Below, in pieces: positions 17,498 through 25,771 of a DNA stretch of 64,000 nt. The translations under genes and the position numbers were made by a program. The DNA comes from Pontibacter amylolyticus (GTDB lineage Bacteria; Bacteroidota; Bacteroidia; Cytophagales; Hymenobacteraceae), in the NCBI RefSeq assembly GCF_014638845.1, contig NZ_BMFP01000004.1:1-64000 (forward strand), read 5' to 3'. Within the stretch, counting starts at the first letter, position 1, and each line of letters starts with the position of its first letter. The notes below the pieces were generated by a model that was not told the DNA's origin, searched no databases, and saw only the letters and a program-made list of their open reading frames with translations.

Positions 17498-17534
17498 CCC
17501 CATATCTTCTGCATTATGTGCAGGAGATATGGGG
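17498..17534 (+). terminator. Hairpin after the M28 peptidase gene
   Basis: The arms 17498-17513 and 17519-17534 form a 16-bp stem (CCCCATATCT...AGATATGGGG) with one T-G pair and a 5-nt loop. No T-run follows, so it may act as a stabiliser or a weak terminator rather than a classical one. Confidence 0.5.
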
Positions 17535-17576
17535 AGAAACGCCTTCTGTCCATCAATTTAATAATTAAGCTTTTTC

Positions 17577-18473
17577 ATGAAATTTAATTTGCTGCTCTTC
17601 GTGGCTCTCCTTCCGCTTTACTGCTTCGGCCAACATGCGTTGGTTGGCGACCCAACTTATAATAAAACGGTGCCACGCCTGATATTTATGAAGCACAATG
17701 AAAGCAGCAGCCCCTTGTTGAACTCAAAGATCAGCCCTACTGACTTTGAAGGGAAGATGTCATCTAAAGAGACGAGTATTTTTGTTACCTACAAGCGCAA
17801 TGAGAAAGTAGGATCTACTGTAGGGAATTACGCTCAACTTACGGTGCCTCCCAGTAGACTGATGGACTTTCATTTGATGTATGGCTATAATTATAAGGTA
17901 TTCATTGATGAGGCCACAGCTACCAAAGGACTACGCTTCAGTATTGCCCTTACGCCTAACGATAAAGTAGAGAGTAAGAACCTTGGTAGCCATGCACTGC
18001 AAAATGGCAAAGTTGTCACGAAAAAGATAAATTCGAAGTCATTCGAAATTAGCCAGAACGATAGTATCCTGACCGTATACATTGCCGCATCGAATCTGAC
18101 TGCAGGCTCATACCTGACTTTCAATGCGCAGGTTAGTTCGGTCAATTTCAGTGAGATTGGACCTTTCGGGATTGAGAATCCAGCCTACATCGATTATGTC
18201 AGTTTTAATATGCCAGAGATTTTCCTCTATGACCTTGTTGCTCAGGATGTGGCGCTAGAATTGGTTTCGCAGGAAAAGAGGCCGTTTGAACTGCTCCATT
18301 TTAAGAGGGACAAAGAAGGAACGATCGATAAATTTAAAGTCGACAGCTACAATTACAAATGGATGATAAACCCCAAAAGCAATGAGGGTGGCTTTAAATT
18401 TAATTTAACAGAACTGCTTTTTCCAGAGAAGAAAGATATAGGTATAACACCTCCCGAACTGCTCATGCTATAA
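17577..18473 (+). CDS. Secreted protein of unknown function
   Basis: This 298-residue protein has a signal peptide (MKFNLLLFVALLPLYCFGQ) and no lipobox. The rest looks beta-rich, with no motif I recognise. The coding sequence is visibly more AT-rich than its neighbours and uses codons such as AAT, ATT and TTA more freely, which may reflect recent acquisition or low expression. It stands alone, between the M28 peptidase and the convergent radical SAM gene. Confidence 0.65.
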   Translation: MKFNLLLFVALLPLYCFGQHALVGDPTYNKTVPRLIFMKHNESSSPLLNSKISPTDFEGKMSSKETSIFVTYKRNEKVGSTVGNYAQLTVPPSRLMDFHLMYGYNYKVFIDEATATKGLRFSIALTPNDKVESKNLGSHALQNGKVVTKKINSKSFEISQNDSILTVYIAASNLTAGSYLTFNAQVSSVNFSEIGPFGIENPAYIDYVSFNMPEIFLYDLVAQDVALELVSQEKRPFELLHFKRDKEGTIDKFKVDSYNYKWMINPKSNEGGFKFNLTELLFPEKKDIGITPPELLML

Positions 18474-18494
18474 TCGCCATCTTTCTTCCAGCCA

Positions 18495-20699
18495 TTACAG
18501 CAACAACAGCCCCTTCTCCCGCAGCTCAAACCAAACCGGCGAGGCCAGGAATTCCGAGAAGCTCAGGTGCGCATCCAGCGGATAAGTTTCTTCCAGTTGC
18601 TTCAGCGTCATAGCCGGCGCCTCTTCTGAGGTCAATAGCGTAAGCTGCTCTAGCAGCCATTGCCCGATGTTCGCGGTTGTCTTGATCTGGAAGTCCTCGG
18701 CCTTCTCGTAGAAAGTGAGTACGCAGCGCTCAATGGTCTGGCCTTTCTTGGCGTACATCATAAAGTCGATCTCCGGCACATTCCCCAGCCAGAACACACG
18801 GGCCAGTTTGCGCTCGCTGTCCGGTTTGGCAGGTTCCTGTATGGCCTTGGCGATCAGATTACGGTCTGTGGTCACGCGCGGCACTTTGAAATCGAACCAG
18901 AAGGAGAGTGGCTCCTCTAGCCCCACGCCGTGCATAAAGTTGTAGAGCGCCTTGGCCAGTCCAGGACCGAACAGCTCGTGGTCGGTGCCTTGTGGATCGT
19001 CATGCCAGAGGTCGTTGTTGGCGAAATCTCCTTCCGGCGGACCCACCTTTACCACGCCAAATTTCTCGGGGTGCTTGCCTACCGGGCTGTGCGCCGTCAT
19101 GCTGAAGCGGTGCCAGTAGCCAGACTGGATCACACCGTTCAGGAACAATTGCCGCACTACCTCCAGCGAGTCGATCGTTTCCTGGGCGGTCTGGGTAGGG
19201 AAGCCATACATGAGGTAGGCGTGCACCATGATGCCGGCCTGCGTAAAGCCATCGGTCACACGAGCCACCTGGGCAATGCTCACGCCTTTCTTCATCAGGT
19301 CCAGAAGGCGATCCGAGGCCACCTCCAAACCACCTGACACCGCAATACAACCCGAGGCGGCCAGCAGGCGGCAGAGGTCGGGGGAAAATGTTTTCTCGAA
19401 GCGGATGTTACCCCACCAGGTAATCTTCACACCGCGTCGAAGCAACTCAATGGCCAGATCGCGGAGGGCGGCAGGCGGTGCGGCCTCGTCCACAAAATGG
19501 AAGCCCGTCTGTCCGGTTTGGGAGATGATCTGCTCAATTCGGTCGACCAGCAAAGTGGCCGGAGCCGTTTCGTAGCGGGAAATATAGTCAAGGGTGATGT
19601 CACAGAAAGAGCAGCGTTTCCAGTAGCAGCCGTGGGCCACGGTGAGTTTGTTCCAGCGGCCGTCGCTCCAGAGGCGGTGCATCGGGTTGATCACGTCGAT
19701 CACCGACAGGTACTCCTGCAGTGGCAGGTCGCTGTAATCCGGGGTGCCGACTTCGGTATGCGGAATGTCCTTATCCAGGCAGCCGTTGATGTAGTCTACC
19801 TGGCCGTCCTGCAACATAAAGGTGCGCTGCAGTAAATCCACCTGGCGCTCGCCTTGCAGGTATTCCAGCAGCTTCAGCCAGGGGCCTTCACCATCGTCGA
19901 GCGTTACAAAATCGATGTACTTAAACAGGCGTGGTTCTCGAAGGGTACGCAGCTCGGTATTCGGGTAGCCGCCCCCCATCAAGGTGTGGATGTGCGGATA
20001 GTTTGCTTTGATATACTGCGCCAGTCGCAAGCCGCCGTACAGGTTGCCCGGGAAAGGGATGGAAAAGCCCACCACATCCGGTTGCACTTCCTGCAAACGT
20101 TCCTCCAGCAGTTCCAGCAGCATCCGGTCTACCAAGTTGGGCTCCGTCTGCAGCGATTCTTCCAGCGGATCAAAGGAAGTAGCGGACAGGGCCAGCTTCT
20201 CGGCGTAGCGGCTGAAGGCAAAGTAAGGGCAGATCGTCTCCTTGATCAGGTCACCCAGGTCCTCCAGGTATAGCGTGGCCAGGTAGCGGGCACGGTCCGT
20301 GATGCCCATGCTGCCAAAAGCCCAGTCAATGTCCTCCACCTGATCGAAGCGGGAAGCCTCGGGCAAGTAGCGGCTGTAGCTGATCTGCTGGGCCAGAGTC
20401 GTATCCTTGTTCTGAAGAAAGCGAATCACCGGCTCGATGGTGTGCAGGTACTCCCGCTTCAGGCGCACGATACGCCGGCTGTTGTCTGAGAGTTCAAAAT
20501 CACCTGCCTCTACGGCCTCAAAGATGCGGGTTAATCCTGCTTTGGTGAACATGCGCAGCACCAACTCAATGCCAAAATCGGCCTGGGTAACAGAGTAACC
20601 CTGACCTGACAGAAAACCTTTGATGTAGGCGGTGGCAGGGTAGGGTGTGTTGAGCTGCGTGAGCGGCGGCGTGATGAGCAGTATGGTGGGCTTCTTCAA
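18495..20699 (-). CDS. B12-binding-domain radical SAM protein
   Basis: This 734-residue protein has an N-terminal cobalamin-binding-type Rossmann region (about 5-45 and 205-285, with QPDVVGFSIPFPGN and MGGGYPN) and a radical SAM domain from about 350. The [4Fe-4S] cysteines are Cys358, Cys363 and Cys366 in HGCYWKRCSFCD, a CX4CX2C spacing rather than the usual CX3CX2C. A C-terminal domain of about 150 residues follows. The reaction is unknown; relatives include methyltransferases and natural-product enzymes. It ends 21 bp from the convergent upstream gene. The nearest B12-related genes are the uptake pair at 22-25 kb. Confidence 0.85.
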   Translation of the reverse strand: MKKPTILLITPPLTQLNTPYPATAYIKGFLSGQGYSVTQADFGIELVLRMFTKAGLTRIFEAVEAGDFELSDNSRRIVRLKREYLHTIEPVIRFLQNKDTTLAQQISYSRYLPEASRFDQVEDIDWAFGSMGITDRARYLATLYLEDLGDLIKETICPYFAFSRYAEKLALSATSFDPLEESLQTEPNLVDRMLLELLEERLQEVQPDVVGFSIPFPGNLYGGLRLAQYIKANYPHIHTLMGGGYPNTELRTLREPRLFKYIDFVTLDDGEGPWLKLLEYLQGERQVDLLQRTFMLQDGQVDYINGCLDKDIPHTEVGTPDYSDLPLQEYLSVIDVINPMHRLWSDGRWNKLTVAHGCYWKRCSFCDITLDYISRYETAPATLLVDRIEQIISQTGQTGFHFVDEAAPPAALRDLAIELLRRGVKITWWGNIRFEKTFSPDLCRLLAASGCIAVSGGLEVASDRLLDLMKKGVSIAQVARVTDGFTQAGIMVHAYLMYGFPTQTAQETIDSLEVVRQLFLNGVIQSGYWHRFSMTAHSPVGKHPEKFGVVKVGPPEGDFANNDLWHDDPQGTDHELFGPGLAKALYNFMHGVGLEEPLSFWFDFKVPRVTTDRNLIAKAIQEPAKPDSERKLARVFWLGNVPEIDFMMYAKKGQTIERCVLTFYEKAEDFQIKTTANIGQWLLEQLTLLTSEEAPAMTLKQLEETYPLDAHLSFSEFLASPVWFELREKGLLLL

Positions 20700-20923
20700 G
20701 TCTCGGGAATCTTAAAATAACAAACGCCCCACAGGGCGCGGACTGCAAAACTACTGATTCTGCAGCGCTTTCTAAACAGATGCTGTCAGGTTAACAGTTC
20801 TACCACGCACAGGGTTCAGTATGGAGATGTTGGGAATGAGGGGCTTAAGGAATGGCAGGTATAACATTGAATAATTTATTCATTAAATAGGTATTTAATT
20901 ATATAAATCAATTTAGATATCAT
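20700..20923. other. AT-rich intergenic region upstream of the putative small RNA
   Basis: Between the start of the radical SAM gene (minus) and the small RNA promoter the sequence becomes strongly AT-rich from about 20865. No coding region was seen. It probably holds divergent promoters. Confidence 0.4.
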
Positions 20924-20931
20924 TATATTTG
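20924..20931 (+). promoter_or_regulatory. -7 box of the putative small RNA promoter
   Basis: TATATTTG is an exact TAnnTTTG match in an AT-rich stretch. A good TTTG -33 element is not seen 19-21 bp upstream. The predicted transcript start is about 20937. Confidence 0.5.
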
Positions 20932-20936
20932 CATTA

Positions 20937-21090
20937 TTATCATCTATAGTTGAATGCTTCTGGGCGTTAAAGCCAGGGTTTTAAGCTGTGAAAACATGAA
21001 AACCTGGAGCAGTGGCTAGTGATGGTGTAAGTGTTTCAATTGTTCCCTAAAACAAAAGGCCCGCGGTGCTATCGCGGGCTTTTCGTTTGT
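20937..21090 (+). ncRNA. Putative structured small RNA, about 150 nt
   Basis: The stretch has its own -7 box just upstream and a strong terminator at its end, but no convincing gene. TTGAATGCTT (20950-20959) can pair with AAGTGTTTCAA (21029-21039), allowing two wobble pairs and a bulge, and encloses a second stem CCAGGGTTTT (20973-20982) with AAAACCTGG (20999-21007). This nested fold ending in a terminator is what a trans-acting or housekeeping RNA looks like. It matches no RNA I can name; tmRNA is excluded by the lack of a tag-type reading frame, and 6S is not obvious. A 21-codon frame (20954-21019) could alternatively make a tiny peptide. Confidence 0.5.
21059..21084 (+). terminator. Terminator of the putative small RNA
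   Basis: GCCCGCG (21059-21065) pairs with CGCGGGC (21073-21079) around a 7-nt loop, followed by TTTTCGTTTG. Read on the minus strand it also lies just past the stop of the DUF2798-like gene. Confidence 0.8.
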
Positions 21091-21107
21091 TGGAGGTATA
21101 GCAATGC

Positions 21108-21341
21108 CTAACTGAGCAGTTGCGACGTTTTATTGACGAGGTAATTCGCCCCGGGCACAATCGCCAGCACCGTACCAGCCACCAGCACAAACAGCACCAC
21201 AAACAGGCGCAGCCAGTTCATAAAGAAGTTATCGGCAAAGCCGAAGGTATAGAGCTGCAGGGCAGAGGCTATCAAAAGGCACAGCAGGGAGATGACCAGC
21301 AGCTTGCGCTTGAGCGCCGGGTTCAAAAATTTCTTTTTCAT
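21108..21341 (-). CDS. Small two-helix membrane protein, DUF2798-like
   Basis: This 77-residue protein has a basic N-terminus (MKKKFLNPALKRK) and two transmembrane helices at about 13-33 and 42-65. The spacing and the FMNWLRLF-type start of the second helix resemble DUF2798, a family of small inner-membrane proteins without known function. It stands alone between the small RNA and another small minus-strand gene. Confidence 0.6.
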   Translation of the reverse strand: MKKKFLNPALKRKLLVISLLCLLIASALQLYTFGFADNFFMNWLRLFVVLFVLVAGTVLAIVPGANYLVNKTSQLLS

Positions 21342-21392
21342 GGCAGACCGGGTATAGCCGCAAAGTTAAGGGTTAGGCCGATAGCTGCGTTA

Positions 21393-21569
21393 TCAGGCGT
21401 GTCCTTTTTGTGCTTCGGCATCCGAGCTGTCGTCCTTGGTATGGCTCGGGTCGTTTGTACCGCTGCCCTGCGGCGGTGGCGTTTGCTTGTCGGCCGCTAC
21501 TTTTTTCTTGTCCGACGACATTTCCTTCGTGCTCTTTTCCTGATCAGACTTGTTTTTTCCGTTCACCAT
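21393..21569 (-). CDS. 58-residue hydrophilic disordered protein
   Basis: A complete frame on the minus strand encodes a highly charged, probably disordered peptide: it begins MVNGKNKSDQEK, contains SSDKKKVAADK and TPPPQGSGTNDP, and ends AEAQKGHA. It has no hydrophobic segment. It is similar in character, though not clearly homologous, to the small Lys/Asn/Gln-rich proteins at 29.4-30.2 kb, which suggests a family of stress-protective disordered proteins. Evidence for coding is the open frame, the composition and the gap it fills. Confidence 0.5.
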   Translation of the reverse strand: MVNGKNKSDQEKSTKEMSSDKKKVAADKQTPPPQGSGTNDPSHTKDDSSDAEAQKGHA

Positions 21570-21712
21570 ACCTTTATGCGTTAGTACTCTCTGTCATACG
21601 GCAAACCATTGGCCGGAGTAGCTTTTTTTAACTCTAATTGTAGGGCGGTCGTACATTAAAGGGCTGTACCCGACTGCGGTATGGCGCTTTGAAAATCTAA
21701 AACGAAAGAACT

Positions 21713-21997
21713 ATGAAATCGATAAAGACAACAGCTGCTGTGCTAGGCGTACTGCTAGGTATAGGTATGGCATCCTGCAACACAGGTACTGACCCTGGCG
21801 AGACAAACACCGAGCGCAGCGACTATGAGCGAACCGAAGAAGCAGATCGCAGCAGCATGGACAACGACACCACCGAAAACTACGAGGATATCTATGAAGG
21901 CCGCGAAGGTACCGCCATCGGAGACAGCGCCTACAACCAGGAGGGTGACCGTAAGAAACGCTACGACAAGGACCTGAAACCGAACCCGAACCAGTAA
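21713..21997 (+). CDS. Small acidic lipoprotein
   Basis: This 94-residue protein starts MKSIKTTAAVLGVLLGIGMA followed by SC, a lipobox with Cys22. The mature part is very polar and repetitive in Glu, Asp, Thr and Tyr (for example SDYERTEEADRSSMD), so it is probably disordered. No family was recognised. It is monocistronic and ends in a very strong hairpin shared with the convergent btuG gene. Confidence 0.65.
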   Translation: MKSIKTTAAVLGVLLGIGMASCNTGTDPGETNTERSDYERTEEADRSSMDNDTTENYEDIYEGREGTAIGDSAYNQEGDRKKRYDKDLKPNPNQ

Positions 21998-22011
21998 GCT
22001 GGCTCAGGTAT

Positions 22012-22062
22012 AAAAGCACGATGCCCGGCGCTCAGTTAATGAGTGCCGGGCATCGTGCTTTT
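22012..22062. terminator. Strong bidirectional terminator
   Basis: Arms 22012-22034 and 22040-22062 form a 23-bp stem with one mismatch and a 5-nt loop, with A-rich and T-rich ends. It separates the small lipoprotein gene (plus) from the convergent btuG gene (minus) and can serve both. Confidence 0.88.
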
Positions 22063-22077
22063 CAGGAAGCGTAAGTG

Positions 22078-23217
22078 CTACCGGAACAGAAAGCCATTCG
22101 GGGCTATACCTACCCGGAAGGAATCGACAGCAGCGCCACTCTGCGGATTGTAGCGCACTACCCAGCCATTGGAGGCATAGTCGGTAGCTTTGCCAGCGTA
22201 GATGGTGCCGCTGGCAGGTTCTATACCCAGCCCATTGAAACCGTAGGCAACGTAAGTACCCCGGTCGATCAGCGGCTTAGTGGCCAGTGTAGTCGCGTTC
22301 ACGTCCTGCACCCATACCTTGTTGTTGAACACATAGTAGAGCTTGTCGCCATTCAGGTTTGGCGTGAGCTTGCCTGGAGCCGGAGCATTCTGGCTGAAGG
22401 TGAGGGTGCTCATGACGGAATTGCTCGTTGTATTGATCTTAGCAAGAGAGCCGGGCGTGCTCTTTTCTTCACTCACAAACCAGTTATCGTCTTCATCTAC
22501 ATCCCATACCTCAATGCCGCTGCTGCTTACCCAAAGTGTGTTGTTGCGGTCCAGCGCCAGGCTGTTGGGTCCGTCGTTCACCGTAATGGATGTTTCAATA
22601 GCGTCTGTCGCGGTATTGATGACTGTTACCGTGTTGCCACCGCTATTGGTTACGTAGAGTTTTCCGGCAGCTATTAGGAGCTGTTCAGGCTTCACCCCTA
22701 CCGTAATGGTTTTGGTCACAGTGTTGGTTTTCAGGTCTACCACAGCCACGCGGCCGTTGCTATAGGCATAGGTAGCAGGGTCGTAGCCGAGCCATTCGGT
22801 CACGTAACCCTTGTCATCGTTCAGGGCAGCGAAGTAACGGGGAGCCTCCAGACCGGCAATTTCGCTTTCGGCTTTCAGGGTGTTGGCATTGGTCACCACC
22901 ACCTTGCCGCTGTTGTTCATCACCAGGTATAGCCGGTCGCCCTGCTGCGCCATATGCTGCAGCACGTCGCCGAGCACCAGTGGCGCATTCACTTTCTTGA
23001 AAGACTCATTTTCTACTGATTTGCTGTCGTGGCTGTAGAAACTCACAGAGGCGTTCGAGTAAGTCATGGCACCTTCGTTAGAGATAAGCACACCATTACG
23101 GGCATACTCTCCGGCGGGGCCGTTGTTGGTATCATCGCTGCAGCTGGTAAATACAACCGCGCCAAAGGCAAAAGCAGCTGACAAAAGATAGCTGCGGAAA
23201 CGGGTAATTTTTTTCAT
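22078..23217 (-). CDS. btuG: Surface B12-binding beta-propeller lipoprotein, BtuG-like (YncE/DUF5074)
   Basis: This 379-residue lipoprotein has a signal peptide and a lipobox (Cys26) followed by SDDTNN, the acidic signature that sends Bacteroidota lipoproteins to the cell surface. The mature part is a seven-bladed-type propeller with repeats such as GRVAVVDLKTNTVTKTITVG and VTVINTATDAIETSITV. It lies 23 bp downstream of a BtuB-like receptor behind a cobalamin riboswitch. In Bacteroides, BtuG is exactly such a propeller that captures cobalamin and hands it to BtuB. The assignment rests on fold type and context rather than on recognised binding residues. Confidence 0.8.
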   Translation of the reverse strand: MKKITRFRSYLLSAAFAFGAVVFTSCSDDTNNGPAGEYARNGVLISNEGAMTYSNASVSFYSHDSKSVENESFKKVNAPLVLGDVLQHMAQQGDRLYLVMNNSGKVVVTNANTLKAESEIAGLEAPRYFAALNDDKGYVTEWLGYDPATYAYSNGRVAVVDLKTNTVTKTITVGVKPEQLLIAAGKLYVTNSGGNTVTVINTATDAIETSITVNDGPNSLALDRNNTLWVSSSGIEVWDVDEDDNWFVSEEKSTPGSLAKINTTSNSVMSTLTFSQNAPAPGKLTPNLNGDKLYYVFNNKVWVQDVNATTLATKPLIDRGTYVAYGFNGLGIEPASGTIYAGKATDYASNGWVVRYNPQSGAAVDSFRVGIAPNGFLFR

Positions 23218-23240
23218 GTTATTAAGGTATGGGTGTGAAA

Positions 23241-25154
23241 CTAAGGTATGACAAAGCGTAAGCCGACAGCCAGACTTCGTGGCGGCATCGGCATGTTTTC
23301 GAGCACGGTATAAGCGCGGTCGGTCACATTGTCGCTGCGCACCGATGCGATGAATTGATATTGACCGAGGGTGATTTTCTTATGCAGGGCGAGGCTGAGC
23401 AAGGTATAGCCGGGCAGGCTGCTGGCGTTGCTGTTGTCGGTGTAGCGGAGGCCAGTATGCGTCAGGTTGCCGAGCAGGGTCCAGGTACGGAAGGTGAGGT
23501 CGGCGCCCAGCTGTGCTTTGTGCAGCGGCACATGCGCGAGCTGACTGTTCAGTTCCTGGTTTCCTTCATAGGCTTTCACCTGCTCCGATGCGGTATAGGT
23601 ATAGGCGCCCGTGGCAGCCAGTTGCCAGTCGCCGAGTGTGGTGCTGGCGCGGCTGCTGAGCTCTATACCCTGGGAGCGTACTTTCTGCAGGTTGCGGGGG
23701 GACCAGTAGCTGGACGTGACGGGCATCCACTGTATCCAGTTATCCACGAGCATGCGGTAAACATACAGTTCCGACTCCAGTTGCAGAGTGCCCAGGGTAT
23801 AGCGGTGTCGCAGCCCGGTTTCGTAGCTCCAGCCTTGCTCCGGCTTGATGTCCGGGTTGCCGCCCGGTTGCCAGAAGCGCTCGTTCAGCGTCGTCACGCG
23901 GTAGCTGCCCGATACGTTGCCCTTCAGGTTTAGCTGGTGCTGGTCGTGCTGCAGCATGAGCCAGTTGGCACCCAAAGTAGGAGCCGGAGCGGGGTTATAG
24001 CCTTTCACGAATGCCTGGCGCAGATTCAAACTCAGGTCGAGTCGCTTGCTGGGGTCGTAGCGGAAGAGCAGGAAAGCCGAGGCGCGGTCTTCTTTTACCT
24101 GCCGGCCATAACCCTGCACATCGGCCTCGAAGTGCTGCAGGTTCAGGCCACCCCGCAGACTCCAGCGGCGGGCGTAGGTATAGGTTTGCTCTGCCTGCAC
24201 CTGGTAGGTGTTGATGTCGGTAGTAGAATGGTTGTTGTTATCAGTGAAGAGCAGGTAATCGTTGAAGACGGCGGCTTTCACGGAGGTTTCGCCCCAGTTG
24301 CTGCTGTGGTTAAGCTCGGTCATCAGGCGCAGGTTCCGGTCAACTTGCTCGGCATTGGTGTTGGCAGCACCCAGGGATGGTGGTACTTCGCGGTCGGCGT
24401 GGGTATACCAGCCATGCAAAGCCAGTCGGGTGTTGTCGGAAAGCTGCCAGCTCACATCCTGTGTGAAGCCATGCTGGGCTACCTGCGCCTGGTCCTGCTG
24501 GCGGGTGGGCCCCCCGATGCGGCCGTAGTCCCGGAAGGAAAAGTCGTTCTCTGCTGCCAGGTAGTAGCCGCCCAAGCCTACCGATACCTTCCGGCCGCTG
24601 TAACGGGCACTGGCGCTGGAGAAGTAGCGGCCGAAACTGCCGACTTCCTGCAGCACATCTGCGCCGAAGCCAGGCTCCAGCTGTGTCGGGGAGTTCAGCA
24701 AAATCGCTCCACCAATCGCCCCGCTGCCATAGGTTGCACCTGCCGCACCGTGCTGCACCGCTATGCTTCCGATACTGTTCAATGGCAACAGGGACATGTC
24801 ATTTTGCCCCAGGGCAGGCTGGCTGATGTTGAGTCCGTTCCAGAGCACGGCGGTATGGGTGGGGCTCGTGCCGCGAAAAGCAGGAATCGCGATGCCGCTC
24901 GGCCCGTTCGTTTTCAGGAACACCGGCGTGCGGGACTGCAAGGCATCGGCTATGGAGCCAGCGGTATAGGTGCGCAGGAAAGTGCTGTCGAGTGTGGTGA
25001 CGCGGCTGCCGGAGGCAAAGACCTCAGCGGGCTTGCCGAATACCTCGACGGTGCGCAAATGATACAGCGTGGTATCCTGCTGCGCCAAAGCAGCCGGTGC
25101 TATACCCAGCGATAAGGCCAGGCACGAAAAAAGGAGGAAATGAAACTTTGCCAC
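23241..25154 (-). CDS. btuB: TonB-dependent cobalamin receptor, BtuB-like
   Basis: This 637-residue outer-membrane receptor has a signal peptide ending ALAQ, a plug domain at about 30-150 (TVEVFG, SIADALQSRTPVFLK, GAAGATYGSGAIGGAI) and a C-terminal 22-strand-type barrel ending in LAVGLRFVIP. It would import vitamin B12 using TonB energy. The start is GTG at 25154, which gives the signal peptide directly. A cobalamin riboswitch about 120 nt upstream and the adjacent BtuG-like gene support cobalamin as the substrate. Confidence 0.92.
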   Translation of the reverse strand: MAKFHFLLFSCLALSLGIAPAALAQQDTTLYHLRTVEVFGKPAEVFASGSRVTTLDSTFLRTYTAGSIADALQSRTPVFLKTNGPSGIAIPAFRGTSPTHTAVLWNGLNISQPALGQNDMSLLPLNSIGSIAVQHGAAGATYGSGAIGGAILLNSPTQLEPGFGADVLQEVGSFGRYFSSASARYSGRKVSVGLGGYYLAAENDFSFRDYGRIGGPTRQQDQAQVAQHGFTQDVSWQLSDNTRLALHGWYTHADREVPPSLGAANTNAEQVDRNLRLMTELNHSSNWGETSVKAAVFNDYLLFTDNNNHSTTDINTYQVQAEQTYTYARRWSLRGGLNLQHFEADVQGYGRQVKEDRASAFLLFRYDPSKRLDLSLNLRQAFVKGYNPAPAPTLGANWLMLQHDQHQLNLKGNVSGSYRVTTLNERFWQPGGNPDIKPEQGWSYETGLRHRYTLGTLQLESELYVYRMLVDNWIQWMPVTSSYWSPRNLQKVRSQGIELSSRASTTLGDWQLAATGAYTYTASEQVKAYEGNQELNSQLAHVPLHKAQLGADLTFRTWTLLGNLTHTGLRYTDNSNASSLPGYTLLSLALHKKITLGQYQFIASVRSDNVTDRAYTVLENMPMPPRSLAVGLRFVIP

Positions 25155-25271
25155 GTATACGCTTGCTTAGATCCCGAAGCATGCAGGCAGGTAGAGGCAG
25201 AACGGCGCGCGAAGGTGTAGATAGCGAGCAGTGCAGCTTTTTACCCGAAAGCATACGACTAATTTGGTCAA

Positions 25272-25425
25272 ACTGGCAGGTCTCCTGGCTCTCTTCAGGT
25301 CAGCCAGCCTTCCCATGCGTTGTGCGGCACAGTGGCGGTGGTTTTGGCTCACCCTTTTTAAGAAGATTACAGTTGCGGGAACAGCATAGGTCTCACACCT
25401 ATTTCCCTTTTAAGGCTTTGCGTTG
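25272..25425 (-). promoter_or_regulatory. Cobalamin (AdoCbl-type) riboswitch
   Basis: Read on the minus strand, the segment contains the B12 box AGCCAGGAGACCTGCC (plus 25275-25290), the core CCCGCAACTGTAA near 25363-25377, the GGTG/AGCC elements and a 5' arm GGGAAATAGGTGTGAGACC. These are the conserved parts of the cobalamin aptamer in the right order. It precedes btuB and btuG and should repress them when B12 is plentiful. The expression platform lies in the 120 nt before the btuB GTG and was not resolved. Confidence 0.94.
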
Positions 25426-25463
25426 GATACAGCAAGGCCACCAATCTGAAGGCAAAGGTAATG

Positions 25464-25501
25464 ATTATTTAATGAGTAATGAATAATGACGAATGAATAA
25501 T
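25464..25501 (+). repeat. Left arm of a 38-bp inverted repeat
   Basis: An AT-rich stretch built of AATGA/ATAAT words, from ATTATTTAATG to CGAATGAATAAT. Its reverse complement matches 25772-25809 at 34 of 38 positions. The 270 bp between the arms contain more degenerate copies of similar words and no supported gene. Confidence 0.8.
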
Positions 25502-25771
25502 GGGCGGATAATGAGAAATGACTACTGGGGGACGGTGAATGGGTGATGATAAATGACGGATGATGAATTTGTAAAGAATAACGGTGGTGAAGGTTGAGGG
25601 AGGTGTAGCGAATAATCCATGATGCGACGAATTGGTTAATCTGATGGAGAGAGTGAGGCATGAATTGTCACTGACGTATGCTTTGGCAAAAGCTTCCCCC
25701 AGCTTAGCTGCCTCTTTCTATCAGCGACATCGCCGACCTCCCTTTGATTCGCACGTAATACACCATTACCG
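25502..25771. other. Gene-free spacer between the inverted repeat arms
   Basis: This segment holds degenerate words of the GATGAATG/AATGACGG type, then a more mixed sequence around 25660-25750. An open frame on the minus strand merely translates the low-complexity words and is not accepted as a gene. It could be a small non-autonomous element, but no target duplication was found. Confidence 0.35.

Noticed and set aside
23937..25115. 392-residue plus-strand open frame opposite btuB
   Set aside because: It is a shadow; composition is unnatural and the receptor on the other strand has all plug motifs and a riboswitch.
25462..25600. Possible CRISPR-like array in the AATGA-rich stretch
   Set aside because: The words are irregular, short and without uniform spacers; no cas genes are present.
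25410..25661. 83-residue minus-strand frame next to the riboswitch
   Set aside because: It only translates AT-rich repeat words into a Ser/His/Ile/Tyr-rich string and overlaps the riboswitch.
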